Below are positions 35,520 to 43,596 of a stretch of DNA of 64,000 nt, piece by piece. How positions within the stretch are numbered: position 1 is the stretch's first letter; each line of letters begins with the position of its first letter. Below the pieces are notes generated by a model, which had not been told where the DNA came from, ran no database searches, and saw only the letters and a list, made by a program, of their open reading frames with translations. Source of the DNA: Aliidongia dinghuensis (GTDB lineage Bacteria > Pseudomonadota > Alphaproteobacteria > ATCC43930 > CGMCC-115725); assembly GCF_014643535.1 (NCBI RefSeq), contig NZ_BMJQ01000013.1, positions 159,101 through 223,100 of the forward strand, given 5' to 3'. Position numbers and translations under genes: made by a program.

Positions 35520-37643
35520 GTGGCACGCAAGACGCCCCTCGAGAACATGCGCAATATCGGCATCATCGCGCATGTGGATGCCGGCAAGACGACGACGACC
35601 GAGCGCATTCTCTACTACACGGGTCGCAGCCATAAGATCGGCGAAGTCCATGACGGTGCGGCGACGACCGACTACATGGAGCAGGAACAGAAGCGCGGCA
35701 TCACCATCCAGTCCGCGGCCGTGACCGTGTTCTGGAAGAACCACCAGATCAACGTCATCGACACCCCGGGCCACGTCGACTTCACCATCGAGGTGAACCG
35801 TTCGCTCCGCGTGCTGGACGGTGCGGTCGTCGTGTTCGACGGCGTTGCCGGCGTCGAGCCGCAGTCCGAGACGAACTGGCGCCTTGCTGACAACTACCAC
35901 GTGCCGCGCATGTGCTACGTCAACAAGATGGACCGCTCGGGCGCGAACTTCCGCCGCTGCATCGACATGATCAAGACGCGCCTCGGTGCCAAGCCCCTGG
36001 TCACGCAGATTCCGATCGGCTCGGAAGACAATTTCCGCGGCATGATCGACCTGGTCCAGAACAAGGCGCTCATCTGGCACTCGGACGAGAAGGATGCCGA
36101 GTGGGAGGTGGCCGAGGTCGACCCGGCCGCGATCGCCAAGCGCCTCAACATCGTCGTCAAGGAAGACATCGACATCCTGAACGACGCGGCCAAGTACCGG
36201 ACCGAGCTGCTCGACAGCGCGCTCGAGCAGGACGACGCGGCCATGGAAGCCTATCTCGAGTCGGGCGAGGAGCCGTCGGCCGAGACGCTCAACAAGTGCA
36301 TCCGCCGCGGCACCGTGTTGGGCGCCTTCACCCCAGTGCTGTGCGGCTCGTCCTTCAAGAACAAGGGCGTGCAGCAGATGCTGGACGCGGTCATCGCCTA
36401 TCTGCCGGCGCCGACCGACGTCAAGGCGATCTCGACCGTCGACGAGGACGGCAATGTGACCGGCGAGCGCTCCTGCTCGGACGACGAGCCGTTCGCGGCG
36501 CTCGCGTTCAAGGTCATCAACAACCAGTTCGGCGCCTTGACCTTCGCCCGCGTCTATTCGGGTGTCGCCCAGAAGGGCATGACGCTCCTGAACTCGACGC
36601 GCGGCAAGAAGGAGCGCATCGGCCGCATGGTCGAGGTGTTCGCGAAGGACACGAACCCGATCGAAGAGACCCGTGCCGGCGACATCATTGCCTTCGTCTC
36701 GCTCGCCGAGACCGAGACCGGTGACACGCTGTGCGATGCGAACAACCCGGTCATCCTGGAGCGCATGAAGTTCCCGGATCCCGTCATCTCCGTCTCGGTC
36801 GAGGCGAAGACCAAGGGCGACCAGGAGAAGCTCGGCCAGGCGCTCGGCAAGATGGTCCGCGCGGACCCCTCGCTGCGCCTCGAGCTCGACAAGGAATCGG
36901 GCCAGACCATCCTGCGCGGCATGGGCGAGCTGCATCTCGAGATCACCATCGATCGCATCCGCACCGAGTACGGCGTCGAAGCCAACGTCGGCCGGCCGCA
37001 GGTGGCATACCGCGAGACGATCACCAGCGCCGTCGAGCACATCTACACGCACAAGAAGCAGACCGGCGGCTCGGGCCAGTACGCCGAAGTCAAGGTCAAG
37101 ATCGCCCCGCGCGAGCGCGGCGAGGGCTTCGTGTTCGAGGACAAGATCGTCGGCGGCTCGATCCCGCGCGAATTCATCCCGGCGGTCGAGTACGGCTTCG
37201 AGATGCAGAAGGAAGAAGGCGTGCTCGCCGGCTTCCCGACGGTGGACTTCTCGGTCTCGCTCATCGACGGCAAGTACCATGACGTCGACTCGTCGGCGAT
37301 CGCGTTCGAAATCGCGGCCCGCGCCTGCTTCCGCGAGGCGATCCGCAAGGCGAGCCCGATCCTGCTCGAGCCGGTGATGAAGGTCGAGGTCGTGACGCCG
37401 GAGTCGCATCTGGGCGACGTCATCGGCGACTTGAACCGTCGCCGCGGCATGATCCTCGGCCAGATCGACCGCGGCATGAACCTCGCCGTCGAGGCCCACG
37501 TGCCGCTGTCGGAGATGTTCGGCTACATCGGCGACCTGCGCTCCATGACCTCGGGTCGTGCGACCTTCACCATGGAGTTCAGCCACTACGACCCGGTGCC
37601 GCGCAACGTCGCGGACGAGATCGTGTCGTCGAAGGCCGCGTAA
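35520..37643 (+). CDS. fusA: elongation factor G (stand-alone copy)
   Basis: 707 aa GTPase that drives ribosomal translocation. G1 AHVDAGKTT (17-25), switch II DTPGH, G4 NKMD, and all five EF-G domains at normal length; the domain IV loop region is in YTHKKQTGGSGQYAEVKVKI. The start is a GTG at 35520 with AGGAG 7 nt upstream. It is not in an str operon: rpsL, rpsG and tuf are absent, and it has its own terminator. The G-domain wording (TDYMEQEQKRGITIQSAAVT) differs from usual alphaproteobacterial FusA, so it may be a second, paralogous EF-G. Confidence 0.93.
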   Translation: MARKTPLENMRNIGIIAHVDAGKTTTTERILYYTGRSHKIGEVHDGAATTDYMEQEQKRGITIQSAAVTVFWKNHQINVIDTPGHVDFTIEVNRSLRVLDGAVVVFDGVAGVEPQSETNWRLADNYHVPRMCYVNKMDRSGANFRRCIDMIKTRLGAKPLVTQIPIGSEDNFRGMIDLVQNKALIWHSDEKDAEWEVAEVDPAAIAKRLNIVVKEDIDILNDAAKYRTELLDSALEQDDAAMEAYLESGEEPSAETLNKCIRRGTVLGAFTPVLCGSSFKNKGVQQMLDAVIAYLPAPTDVKAISTVDEDGNVTGERSCSDDEPFAALAFKVINNQFGALTFARVYSGVAQKGMTLLNSTRGKKERIGRMVEVFAKDTNPIEETRAGDIIAFVSLAETETGDTLCDANNPVILERMKFPDPVISVSVEAKTKGDQEKLGQALGKMVRADPSLRLELDKESGQTILRGMGELHLEITIDRIRTEYGVEANVGRPQVAYRETITSAVEHIYTHKKQTGGSGQYAEVKVKIAPRERGEGFVFEDKIVGGSIPREFIPAVEYGFEMQKEEGVLAGFPTVDFSVSLIDGKYHDVDSSAIAFEIAARACFREAIRKASPILLEPVMKVEVVTPESHLGDVIGDLNRRRGMILGQIDRGMNLAVEAHVPLSEMFGYIGDLRSMTSGRATFTMEFSHYDPVPRNVADEIVSSKAA

Positions 37644-37669
37644 ACCTAGACGAAACGGCTGTCGGATCA

Positions 37670-37699
37670 GGGCGGCGGAGGCAACTCCGCCGCCCTTTT
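37670..37699 (+). terminator. rho-independent terminator after EF-G
   Basis: An 11-bp perfect stem (37670-37680 with 37685-37695), GCAA tetraloop and a T-rich tail starting TTTT at 37696. It lies 26 bp after the EF-G stop. Confidence 0.95.
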
Positions 37700-37785
37700 C
37701 ATTTAATTTTTTGCTTTTCCATGACGCAAAACGGGGGCGACCGCCCTATTCTGCCGCGTCGACGCGCCCCCAGCCGGAGCTTTCC

Positions 37786-38286
37786 TTGACCGCGGACCTC
37801 GTTTTGCGCCCTGCCCTCGCCGGCGATATCGAAGCGATCATCAGCATCGAGTCGCGTGGCTCGATCGCCAAGTTCATACGTCCCTGGCGGCACGAACGGC
37901 ATGCGGCCGCACTCGAAAACCGCGACTTTGCCTATCTGATCGCCGAAGCAGCGGATACGACCGTCGGCTTCGTCATCTTCCAGCACGTGCTGTCGACCGA
38001 CCGGGCGATCAACCTGATGCGCATCGCGGTCACCGAGCCTGGCCAGGGCTACGGCAAGCCGCTGATGCGGCTCGCCATGCGCCATGCCTTCATCGATCTG
38101 GGCGCCCACCGCCTCTGGCTCGACGTGTTCGCCGAGAACCACCGGGCACGCCATGTCTATCGCGACCTGGGCTTCGTCGAGGAAGGCACCATGCGCGACG
38201 CGGCGCTGAAACTGGACGGGTTCCACAGCCTCGTCATCATGTCGATGCTGGAGGACGAGTATCGGAGCCAGCCCGACGCTTCGTAA
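37786..38286 (+). CDS. GNAT family N-acetyltransferase
   Basis: 166 aa. The acetyl-CoA site is visible in VTEPGQGYGKPLMRLAMRHA, followed by LWLDVFAENHRARHVYRDLG (conserved Asn and Tyr of RimJ-like enzymes). The start is a TTG at 37786 with GGAG 7 nt upstream; upstream codons would run into the EF-G terminator. Substrate unknown: an amino group on a protein, antibiotic or metabolite. Followed after 25 bp by the DUF3052-like gene. Confidence 0.85.
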   Translation: MTADLVLRPALAGDIEAIISIESRGSIAKFIRPWRHERHAAALENRDFAYLIAEAADTTVGFVIFQHVLSTDRAINLMRIAVTEPGQGYGKPLMRLAMRHAFIDLGAHRLWLDVFAENHRARHVYRDLGFVEEGTMRDAALKLDGFHSLVIMSMLEDEYRSQPDAS

Positions 38287-38311
38287 GGCCCCACGCTTCG
38301 TAAGGAACGCC

Positions 38312-38686
38312 ATGTCCGACAAGCCGCTTGCCGAGAAGCTGCAGGTGAAACATGGCCGCCGGCTCGCTGTGGTCGATCTGCCGGCAGGGCTCGAACTCGC
38401 GATCGGCCCCGAAGTCCCGACGACGGGCGATCTCGCCGAGGCCGAGGTCGTGCTGGCCTTCGCCCGCTCCAAGGCCGAGCTCGAGCAGCGCCTGCCGGCG
38501 CTGGCAGCCCAGCTCACGCCGGGCGCCATCCTGTGGCTCGCCTACCCGAAGCTCGGCACGCCGCTCGCGAGCGACATCCAGCGCGACGTGATCCACGACT
38601 ACGCGCCGACCGTCGGGCTCGATTGCGTCGCGCAGATCGCGATCGATGCTACCTGGTCGGCGCTGCGCCTCAAGCGGATCGGCTGA
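38312..38686 (+). CDS. DUF3052-like conserved hypothetical protein
   Basis: 124 aa, cytoplasmic. Features are an N-terminal LAEKLQVKHGRRLAVVDLP, a central VLAFARSKAELEQRLP, and LWLAYPKLGTPLASDIQRD near the C-terminus. This pattern is shared by small proteins placed in or near DUF3052, whose function is unknown. Probably co-transcribed with the GNAT gene. It converges on the OsmC gene with a 3-bp gap. Confidence 0.65.
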   Translation: MSDKPLAEKLQVKHGRRLAVVDLPAGLELAIGPEVPTTGDLAEAEVVLAFARSKAELEQRLPALAAQLTPGAILWLAYPKLGTPLASDIQRDVIHDYAPTVGLDCVAQIAIDATWSALRLKRIG

Positions 38687-38689
38687 GGC

Positions 38690-39106
38690 TCACTCCTCGC
38701 GGAGCTGGATCTCGTGCGTCAGGACCGCGGTCTTGCCGAACATGATCGAGGCCGAGCAGTATTTCTCGGCCGAGAGTGCGACGGCACGCTCGACCTTGTC
38801 GAGTTTCAGGTTGCGGCCCGAGACCTTGTAGACGAGATGGACGCGGGTGAAGACCTTGGGATCGGTCTCCGCCCGTTCGGCCTCGGCCTCGACGACACAG
38901 CTCGTCACGGTCTCCCGGCCGCGCTCCAGGATCAGCACGACGTCGAACGCCGTACAGCCGCAGAGCCCAATGAGCAGCATCTCCATGGGCCGGATGCCGG
39001 CATTGCGGCCGCCCGCTTCAGGCGCTCCGTCCATCACGACCGAATGGCCGCTGCCCGACTCGCCGACGAACATGCGGTTCTCGACCCAGGTCACCCGCGA
39101 CTTCAT
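38690..39106 (-). CDS. OsmC family protein (YhfA-like)
   Basis: 138 aa. The OsmC fold contributes to removal of organic hydroperoxides in some members. Two conserved cysteines lie in GLCGCTAFDVV and SAEKYCSASIMFG, spaced as in the YhfA/OsmC group. The length is full. It is 32 bp downstream of the rhodanese gene on the same strand, so the two thiol-type proteins may be an operon. Confidence 0.9.
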   Translation of the reverse strand: MKSRVTWVENRMFVGESGSGHSVVMDGAPEAGGRNAGIRPMEMLLIGLCGCTAFDVVLILERGRETVTSCVVEAEAERAETDPKVFTRVHLVYKVSGRNLKLDKVERAVALSAEKYCSASIMFGKTAVLTHEIQLREE

Positions 39107-39138
39107 CTCGCTTCAGTTCCTCTCGCTGTGCCGGGGCT

Positions 39139-39561
39139 TCAGCCCTGGGCCCAGGGCAGCCCCTCGAATTTCCAGCCCGCGACCCGGCCGCGATGCCGCT
39201 CCGCATCGCCCGGCCCCTCGAACCCGTCGCGGACGTTGTAGCACGCGGTGAAGCCCGACTGAGTCAAGAGCTTGGCTGCCGACGCGCTGCGCACGCCCGA
39301 GCGACAGAGCAGCAGGATCGGCTGGTCCGGCCCGATGCCGGCCGCCTTGATGCCGTCGACGAAGCCGGTATTCACCTGCATCTCCGGGAAGATCTGCCAG
39401 GCGAGCTTGTGCACCGGCTTGCCGAGCTGCGCCAGGTCCGGCAGGCCGACATAGGACCATTCGGCGTTGGTGCGCACGTCGACGAGGACGGCGCGCGGGT
39501 CGGTCGCGAGCTTCTGCCAGGCTTCAGTCGGCGAAACGTCGCCAGCGTATCCAAGACTCAT
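39139..39561 (-). CDS. rhodanese-like sulfurtransferase
   Basis: 140 aa, a single rhodanese domain. The active-site loop is LLLCRSGVRSASAA with the catalytic cysteine in CRSGVRS; VLVDVRTNAEWSYVG is the usual first strand. Single-domain rhodaneses carry persulfide sulfur. AGGAG lies 7 nt before the ATG at 39561; the ATG at 39564 and a GTG are closer. It is next to the methionine genes and the OsmC gene, in line with sulfur handling. Confidence 0.88.
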   Translation of the reverse strand: MSLGYAGDVSPTEAWQKLATDPRAVLVDVRTNAEWSYVGLPDLAQLGKPVHKLAWQIFPEMQVNTGFVDGIKAAGIGPDQPILLLCRSGVRSASAAKLLTQSGFTACYNVRDGFEGPGDAERHRGRVAGWKFEGLPWAQG

Positions 39562-39590
39562 CATCACTCTCCTAAGGTCTACAAGCTTTC

Positions 39591-39619
39591 CGTCATTCCC
39601 GCCTGCGCGGGGAATGACG
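39591..39619. repeat. short palindromic repeat
   Basis: CGTCATTCCC (39591-39600) pairs with GGGAATGACG (39610-39619) around a GC-rich loop, followed by a T-run on the + strand (39622-39628). Sequences of this CGTCATTCCCGC type are common dispersed repeats in proteobacterial genomes. It lies between metZ and the rhodanese gene, both on the minus strand. Confidence 0.7.
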
Positions 39620-39632
39620 TCCTTTTTTCAGG

Positions 39633-40817
39633 TCACGCCGCAGCGTGGGCGGCATCGAGCGCGCGTTCGAAATCGCGGGCGAGTGCTGCCTCGCTCTCGA
39701 GCCCGATCGAGACGCGCACGAGCCCGTCGCCGATACCGATGGCGCGGCGGTCGGCCTCGGGCAGGGCCCGGTGGGTCGTGGTCGCCGGATGGGTCGCGAG
39801 CGACTTCGCATCGCCGAGATTGTTCGAGATGTCGACGATCTCGAGTGCGTTCAGGAAGGCGAAGGCGGCCGCCTTGGACCCGAGATCAAGCGACAAGAGC
39901 GTGCCGCCGGTCGTCATCTGGCTGCGCGCGAGCGCGTGCTGCGGGTGGCTTTCGAGGAACGGATAGAGTGTCGCCTTGACGGCGCCGTGCGCCTCGACCC
40001 GGCGCGCGAGCTTCAACGCGGTCTCGCTCTGCCGCTCGACGCGGAGCGCCAGGGTTTCGAGGCCCTTGACCAGGACCCAGGCGTTGAACGGGCTCAAGGC
40101 CGGGCCGGTGTGGCGCAGGAACGGCTGGAACTCGGTCTCGAGGAACGCCTTGTCGGCGAGGATGGCGCCGCCGAGACAGCGGCCCTGGCCGTCGATATGC
40201 TTGGTCGCGGAATAGACGACGATATCAGCGCCGAACTCGAACGGCCGCTGCACGATCGGGCTCGCCAGCGCATTGTCGACCATCAGCCGGGCGCCGCCGG
40301 CGTGGGCGATGTCGGCGATCGCCTTAAGGTCGAGCAGCGCCAGGGTCGGGTTGGCCGGCGTTTCCAGGAACACGACCTTGGTGTTGGGCCGCATGGCCTT
40401 CGCCCAGTCGGCCGGATCGGCGCTGTCGACGAAGCTCGTCTCGACGCCGTAGCGCGGCAGCAGGGTCTGGATGATGTAGAAGCAGGAGCCGAACAGCACC
40501 CGGCTCGCCAGCACATGGTCGCCGGCCTTGACGCAGGCCAAGAGCCCGTTGAACACCGCCGCCATGCCGCTCGCCGTCGCGTAGGCCAGCTCCGCCCCGT
40601 CGAGGCCGGCCAGGCGCTCTTCGAACATGCGCACGGTCGGGTTGCCGTAGCGCGAATAGATGAAGCCGGGCTCCTCGCCCTTGAAGCGCGCCTCCGCCGC
40701 CTCGGCCGACTGATAGACGAAACCCGAGGTCATGTAGATCGCCTCGGCCGTCTCGCCGAACGACGAGCGGGCCAGGCCGCCACGGATCAATTGGGTCTCG
40801 GGATCGAATTCTTCCAC
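39633..40817 (-). CDS. metZ: O-succinylhomoserine sulfhydrylase MetZ
   Basis: 394 aa, PLP enzyme of the Cys/Met metabolism class that makes homocysteine from O-succinylhomoserine and sulfide. PLP lysine K206 lies in VYSATKHIDGQGR; SRYGNPTVRMFEERLA and ASGMAAVF are conserved. The start is a GTG at 40817 with GGGAG upstream. A SAM-II riboswitch lies 63 nt upstream, followed by hairpins that include the ribosome-binding site and the GTG itself, so translation control by SAM is likely. Confidence 0.95.
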   Translation of the reverse strand: MEEFDPETQLIRGGLARSSFGETAEAIYMTSGFVYQSAEAAEARFKGEEPGFIYSRYGNPTVRMFEERLAGLDGAELAYATASGMAAVFNGLLACVKAGDHVLASRVLFGSCFYIIQTLLPRYGVETSFVDSADPADWAKAMRPNTKVVFLETPANPTLALLDLKAIADIAHAGGARLMVDNALASPIVQRPFEFGADIVVYSATKHIDGQGRCLGGAILADKAFLETEFQPFLRHTGPALSPFNAWVLVKGLETLALRVERQSETALKLARRVEAHGAVKATLYPFLESHPQHALARSQMTTGGTLLSLDLGSKAAAFAFLNALEIVDISNNLGDAKSLATHPATTTHRALPEADRRAIGIGDGLVRVSIGLESEAALARDFERALDAAHAAA

Positions 40818-40856
40818 CGCGGGATACTCCCGTTGCCATGCCGGCCTCGGTGGAAG
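40811..40856 (-). promoter_or_regulatory. expression-platform hairpin covering the metZ start
   Basis: CTTCCACCG (40811-40819 on +) and CGGTGGAAG (40848-40856) form a perfect 9-bp stem containing the GTG start. Inside it, CGGGA-TAC-TCCCG (40819-40832 region) pairs away the GGGAG ribosome-binding site. Confidence 0.65.
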
Positions 40857-40880
40857 CGCCGCTTTGCCGCGGCTCTCCGA

Positions 40881-40935
40881 CCTTTTAGCGATTTTTTACG
40901 TGGTCGCAAGCCGGCCGGCCCAAATTCCACGAAGG
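40881..40935 (-). ncRNA. SAM-II riboswitch upstream of metZ
   Basis: On the minus strand the sequence shows the SAM-II pseudoknot pattern: P1 arms CGTGG and CCACG, AATTTG after the 5' arm, GGCTTGC in the loop, then an A-rich stretch and the conserved CGCTAAA at the 3' end. SAM-II aptamers precede methionine genes in Alphaproteobacteria, exactly as here. SAM binding should reduce metZ expression. Confidence 0.9.
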
Positions 40936-41056
40936 CGCCACCCTAGTCGCCCGTTTCCGCCGACGCAAGCCCCTCGGCGAGCCAGCGGGCGAGGCTCGCT
41001 TACATTCCACAACCGTACTCAGTCATTTTTACACATACGCACGTCGTAAAATACAT
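40936..41056. other. spacer between divergent met leaders
   Basis: About 120 bp that must hold the metZ promoter; no clear -35/-10 pair was found on the minus strand. The whole gene-free stretch between metZ and metY (40818-41246) is otherwise filled by the two riboswitch leaders and the metY promoter. Confidence 0.5.
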
Positions 41057-41084
41057 TTGACAGATGGCCTTAGCGCCCTATCGT
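41057..41084 (+). promoter_or_regulatory. metY promoter
   Basis: A perfect -35 TTGACA (41057-41062), 16-bp spacer and -10 TATCGT (41079-41084). Transcription would start near 41091, directly before the SAM-II aptamer. Confidence 0.7.
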
Positions 41085-41093
41085 AAGGGCCGT

Positions 41094-41145
41094 CAGCGCC
41101 GATTTGAGCTTGAGCTTGCGGGCGCTCTACAAGTACGGCTAAGCG
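41094..41145 (+). ncRNA. SAM-II riboswitch upstream of metY
   Basis: P1 arms AGCGCC (41095-41100) and GGCGCT (41121-41126) enclose GATTTG and GCTTGC, the two most conserved SAM-II loop blocks; the 3' segment ends in GGCTAAGC, matching the pseudoknot-forming GCTAA block. It starts right after the predicted transcription start and precedes metY. Confidence 0.88.
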
Positions 41146-41147
41146 TG

Positions 41148-41176
41148 GCGTCTCCTGCCTCGGATAGCTGAGACGC
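41148..41176 (+). promoter_or_regulatory. hairpin after the metY aptamer
   Basis: GCGTCTC (41148-41154) pairs with GAGACGC (41170-41176). No T-tract follows, so it is not an obvious terminator; it may be part of the expression platform. Confidence 0.45.
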
Positions 41177-41246
41177 GTCTTATCAATGACTTAATCGCAT
41201 TGTTCGGACGCACCTGTCACATCGGCGAGAGGGGTCTAATTTTACA

Positions 41247-42536
41247 ATGTCAAATTGGAAAAATCCGGAGACGCTGGCGCTCCATGCCGGCTACCGGCGC
41301 GATCCGGCGACCCACGCGGTTGCGGTGCCGATCTATCAGACCACGTCCTTCCAGTTCGACGACACGGCCCAGGCGGGCCGCCTGTTCGGCCTCGAGGAAC
41401 TGGGCAACATCTATACCCGCATCATGAACCCGACGACCGCCGTGCTCGAGGAGCGGCTGGCGGCGCTCGAGGGCGGTGCTGCCGCCCTCGCCCTGAGCTC
41501 GGGCCAGGCGGCAGCCTTCATCGCGCTGCAGAACATCGCCCATGCCGGCGACAATTTCGTGAGCTCGACCGACCTCTACGGCGGCACCTGGAACCTGTTC
41601 GCGAACACGTTCAAGACGCTCGGCATCGAGGCACGCTTCGTCGACCCGGCCGATCCGGAGGCGTTTGCCCGAGCGAGCGACAGCCGGACGCGCGCCTGGT
41701 TCGCCGAAACCCTGCCGAACCCGAGCCTGCGCGTCTTCCCGATCGCCGAGGTCGCCGCCCTCGGCCGGCGCCTGGGCGTGCCGCTCATCGTCGACAATAC
41801 CGCGGCACCCATCCTCTGCCGCCCGCTCGACCATGGCGCCGCGGTCGTCGTCCATTCGACGACGAAATACATCGGCGGCCACGGCACCTCGATCGGCGGC
41901 GTGATCATCGACAGCGGCACCTTCGACTGGGCAGCCCACGCCGACCGGTTCCCAAGCCTGAACACGCCCGACCCCAGCTATCACGGCGCCATCTGGACCG
42001 AGGCCGCGAAGCCGCTTGGGCCCATCGCCTATATCCTGAAGGCACGCGTGACGTTGCTGCGCGACATCGGCGCCGCCCTGAGCCCGTTCAACGCCTTCCA
42101 GTTCATCCAGGGGCTCGAGACCCTGCCGCTCCGCATCAAGGCCCATGCGGCGAACGCCAAGGCGGTGGCCGACTATCTGGCCGGCCATCCGAAGGTCGAG
42201 CGGGTGATCTATCCGGGTTTCGCGACCGGCGAGGACAAGCGCCGCGCCGAGACCTACCTCAAGGGCGGCCTGGGTGCGCTCGTGGGCTTCGAGCTCACCG
42301 GCGGCGCCGACGCCGGCCGGGCCTTCATCGACGCGCTCGAGCTGTTCTACCACGTCGCCAATATCGGCGACGTGCGCAGCCTCGCGATCCATCCGGCGTC
42401 GACCACGCACGCCCAGCTCTCGCCCGAAGACCGGCTCAAGACCGGCGTGACCGACGGCTATGTCCGGCTTGCGGTCGGCATCGAGCATATCGACGACATC
42501 CTGGCCGACGTGGCCCAGGCGCTCGCCCGCACCTGA
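41247..42536 (+). CDS. metY: O-acetylhomoserine sulfhydrylase MetY
   Basis: 429 aa, PLP enzyme making homocysteine (or methionine) from O-acetylhomoserine and sulfide or methanethiol. PLP lysine K207 lies in VVHSTTKYIGGHGTSIGG. LALSSGQAAAFIALQNIA and the extended middle region (FPSLNTPDPSYHGAIW) are characteristic of MetY rather than MetZ. GAGAGGGG is rather far (about 13 nt) upstream. It lies behind a SAM-II riboswitch and 19 bp before the sulfate transporter genes. Confidence 0.95.
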   Translation: MSNWKNPETLALHAGYRRDPATHAVAVPIYQTTSFQFDDTAQAGRLFGLEELGNIYTRIMNPTTAVLEERLAALEGGAAALALSSGQAAAFIALQNIAHAGDNFVSSTDLYGGTWNLFANTFKTLGIEARFVDPADPEAFARASDSRTRAWFAETLPNPSLRVFPIAEVAALGRRLGVPLIVDNTAAPILCRPLDHGAAVVVHSTTKYIGGHGTSIGGVIIDSGTFDWAAHADRFPSLNTPDPSYHGAIWTEAAKPLGPIAYILKARVTLLRDIGAALSPFNAFQFIQGLETLPLRIKAHAANAKAVADYLAGHPKVERVIYPGFATGEDKRRAETYLKGGLGALVGFELTGGADAGRAFIDALELFYHVANIGDVRSLAIHPASTTHAQLSPEDRLKTGVTDGYVRLAVGIEHIDDILADVAQALART

Positions 42537-42555
42537 CCGAAGGCGCGCCTGATCC

Positions 42556-43596
42556 ATGCCGCGAAAGACCGATCCCATGACGTTCCGACTGACGACGCTC
42601 GGCCTGGTGGGCCTCGCGCTCCTGGCCCTCTCGGCACTCACCGCCCAGGCCCACGGCGAGACCACGCTCCTGAACGTGAGCTATGACCCGACCCGTGAGT
42701 TCTATGCCGAGGTCGGCAAGGTCTTCGCCCCCAAATGGCAGGCCGAGACTGGCGAGACGGTCGCCATCCGCACCTCGCACGGCGGCTCGGGCGCCCAGGC
42801 GCGCGCGGTGATCGACGGGCTCGAAGCCGATGTCGTGACGCTGGCGCTTGCCTATGACATCGACGCCATCGCCCGCCAGGCGAAGCTGCTGCCGGCCGAC
42901 TGGCAGAGCCGCCTGCCGGACAACAGCGCGCCCTATACCTCGACCATCGTGTTCCTGGTCCGGAAGGGCAATCCCAAAGGCATCCACGACTGGGGCGACC
43001 TGGTGAAGCCGGGCGTCTCGGTCATCACGCCCAATCCCAAGACCTCGGGCGGCGCGCGCTGGAACTATCTCGCGGCCTGGGCCTATGGCCTCAAGGCCGG
43101 CAACGGCGACGAGGCGAAGGCCAAGGCGTTCGTCGCCGACCTGTTCAAGCACGTGCCCGTGCTCGACACCGGCTCCCGCGGTGCCACGATCACCTTCGCC
43201 CAGCGCCGGCAGGGCGACGTGCTGATCGCCTGGGAGAACGAGGCGTTCCTGGCCAGCCGGGAGATGAGCCGCGAGGGGCTCGAGATCGTCGTGCCGTCGA
43301 TCAGCATCCTGGCCGAGCCCACGGTCGCGGTCGTCGACGCCAACGCCCAGAAGCACGGCACCGCGAAGGTCGCCGAGGCTTACCTGCGCTTCCTCTATAC
43401 GCCGGAGGGCCAGGAACTGGCGGCGAAGCACTATTTCCGCCCGCGCCTGGCCGAGGTCGCGGCGAAATACGCCGACCGCTTCCCCAAGCTTGAGCTGGTG
43501 ACGATCGACCACGACTTCGGCGGCTGGCAGGCGGCGCAGGCCAAGCATTTCGCCGACGGCGGCACGTTCGACCAGATCTACAAGCCGGGTCCATGA
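42556..43596 (+). CDS. sbp: periplasmic sulfate-binding protein
   Basis: 346 aa. A signal peptide (about residues 8-32, LTTLGLVGLALLALSALTAQA) leads to a type 2 periplasmic binding fold with family blocks LLNVSYDPTREFYAEVGKVF, SHGGSGAQARAVIDGLEADV and VITPNPKTSGGARWNYLAAW. It delivers sulfate (or thiosulfate) to CysTWA. An internal ATG at 42577 may be the true start. The stop overlaps the cysT start (ATGA). First of four transporter genes behind metY. Confidence 0.95.
   Translation: MPRKTDPMTFRLTTLGLVGLALLALSALTAQAHGETTLLNVSYDPTREFYAEVGKVFAPKWQAETGETVAIRTSHGGSGAQARAVIDGLEADVVTLALAYDIDAIARQAKLLPADWQSRLPDNSAPYTSTIVFLVRKGNPKGIHDWGDLVKPGVSVITPNPKTSGGARWNYLAAWAYGLKAGNGDEAKAKAFVADLFKHVPVLDTGSRGATITFAQRRQGDVLIAWENEAFLASREMSREGLEIVVPSISILAEPTVAVVDANAQKHGTAKVAEAYLRFLYTPEGQELAAKHYFRPRLAEVAAKYADRFPKLELVTIDHDFGGWQAAQAKHFADGGTFDQIYKPGP

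Noticed and set aside
41148..41176. Intrinsic terminator as the expression platform of the metY riboswitch
   Set aside because: The 7-bp hairpin lacks a following T-tract, so it was listed as a hairpin of unknown role rather than a terminator.
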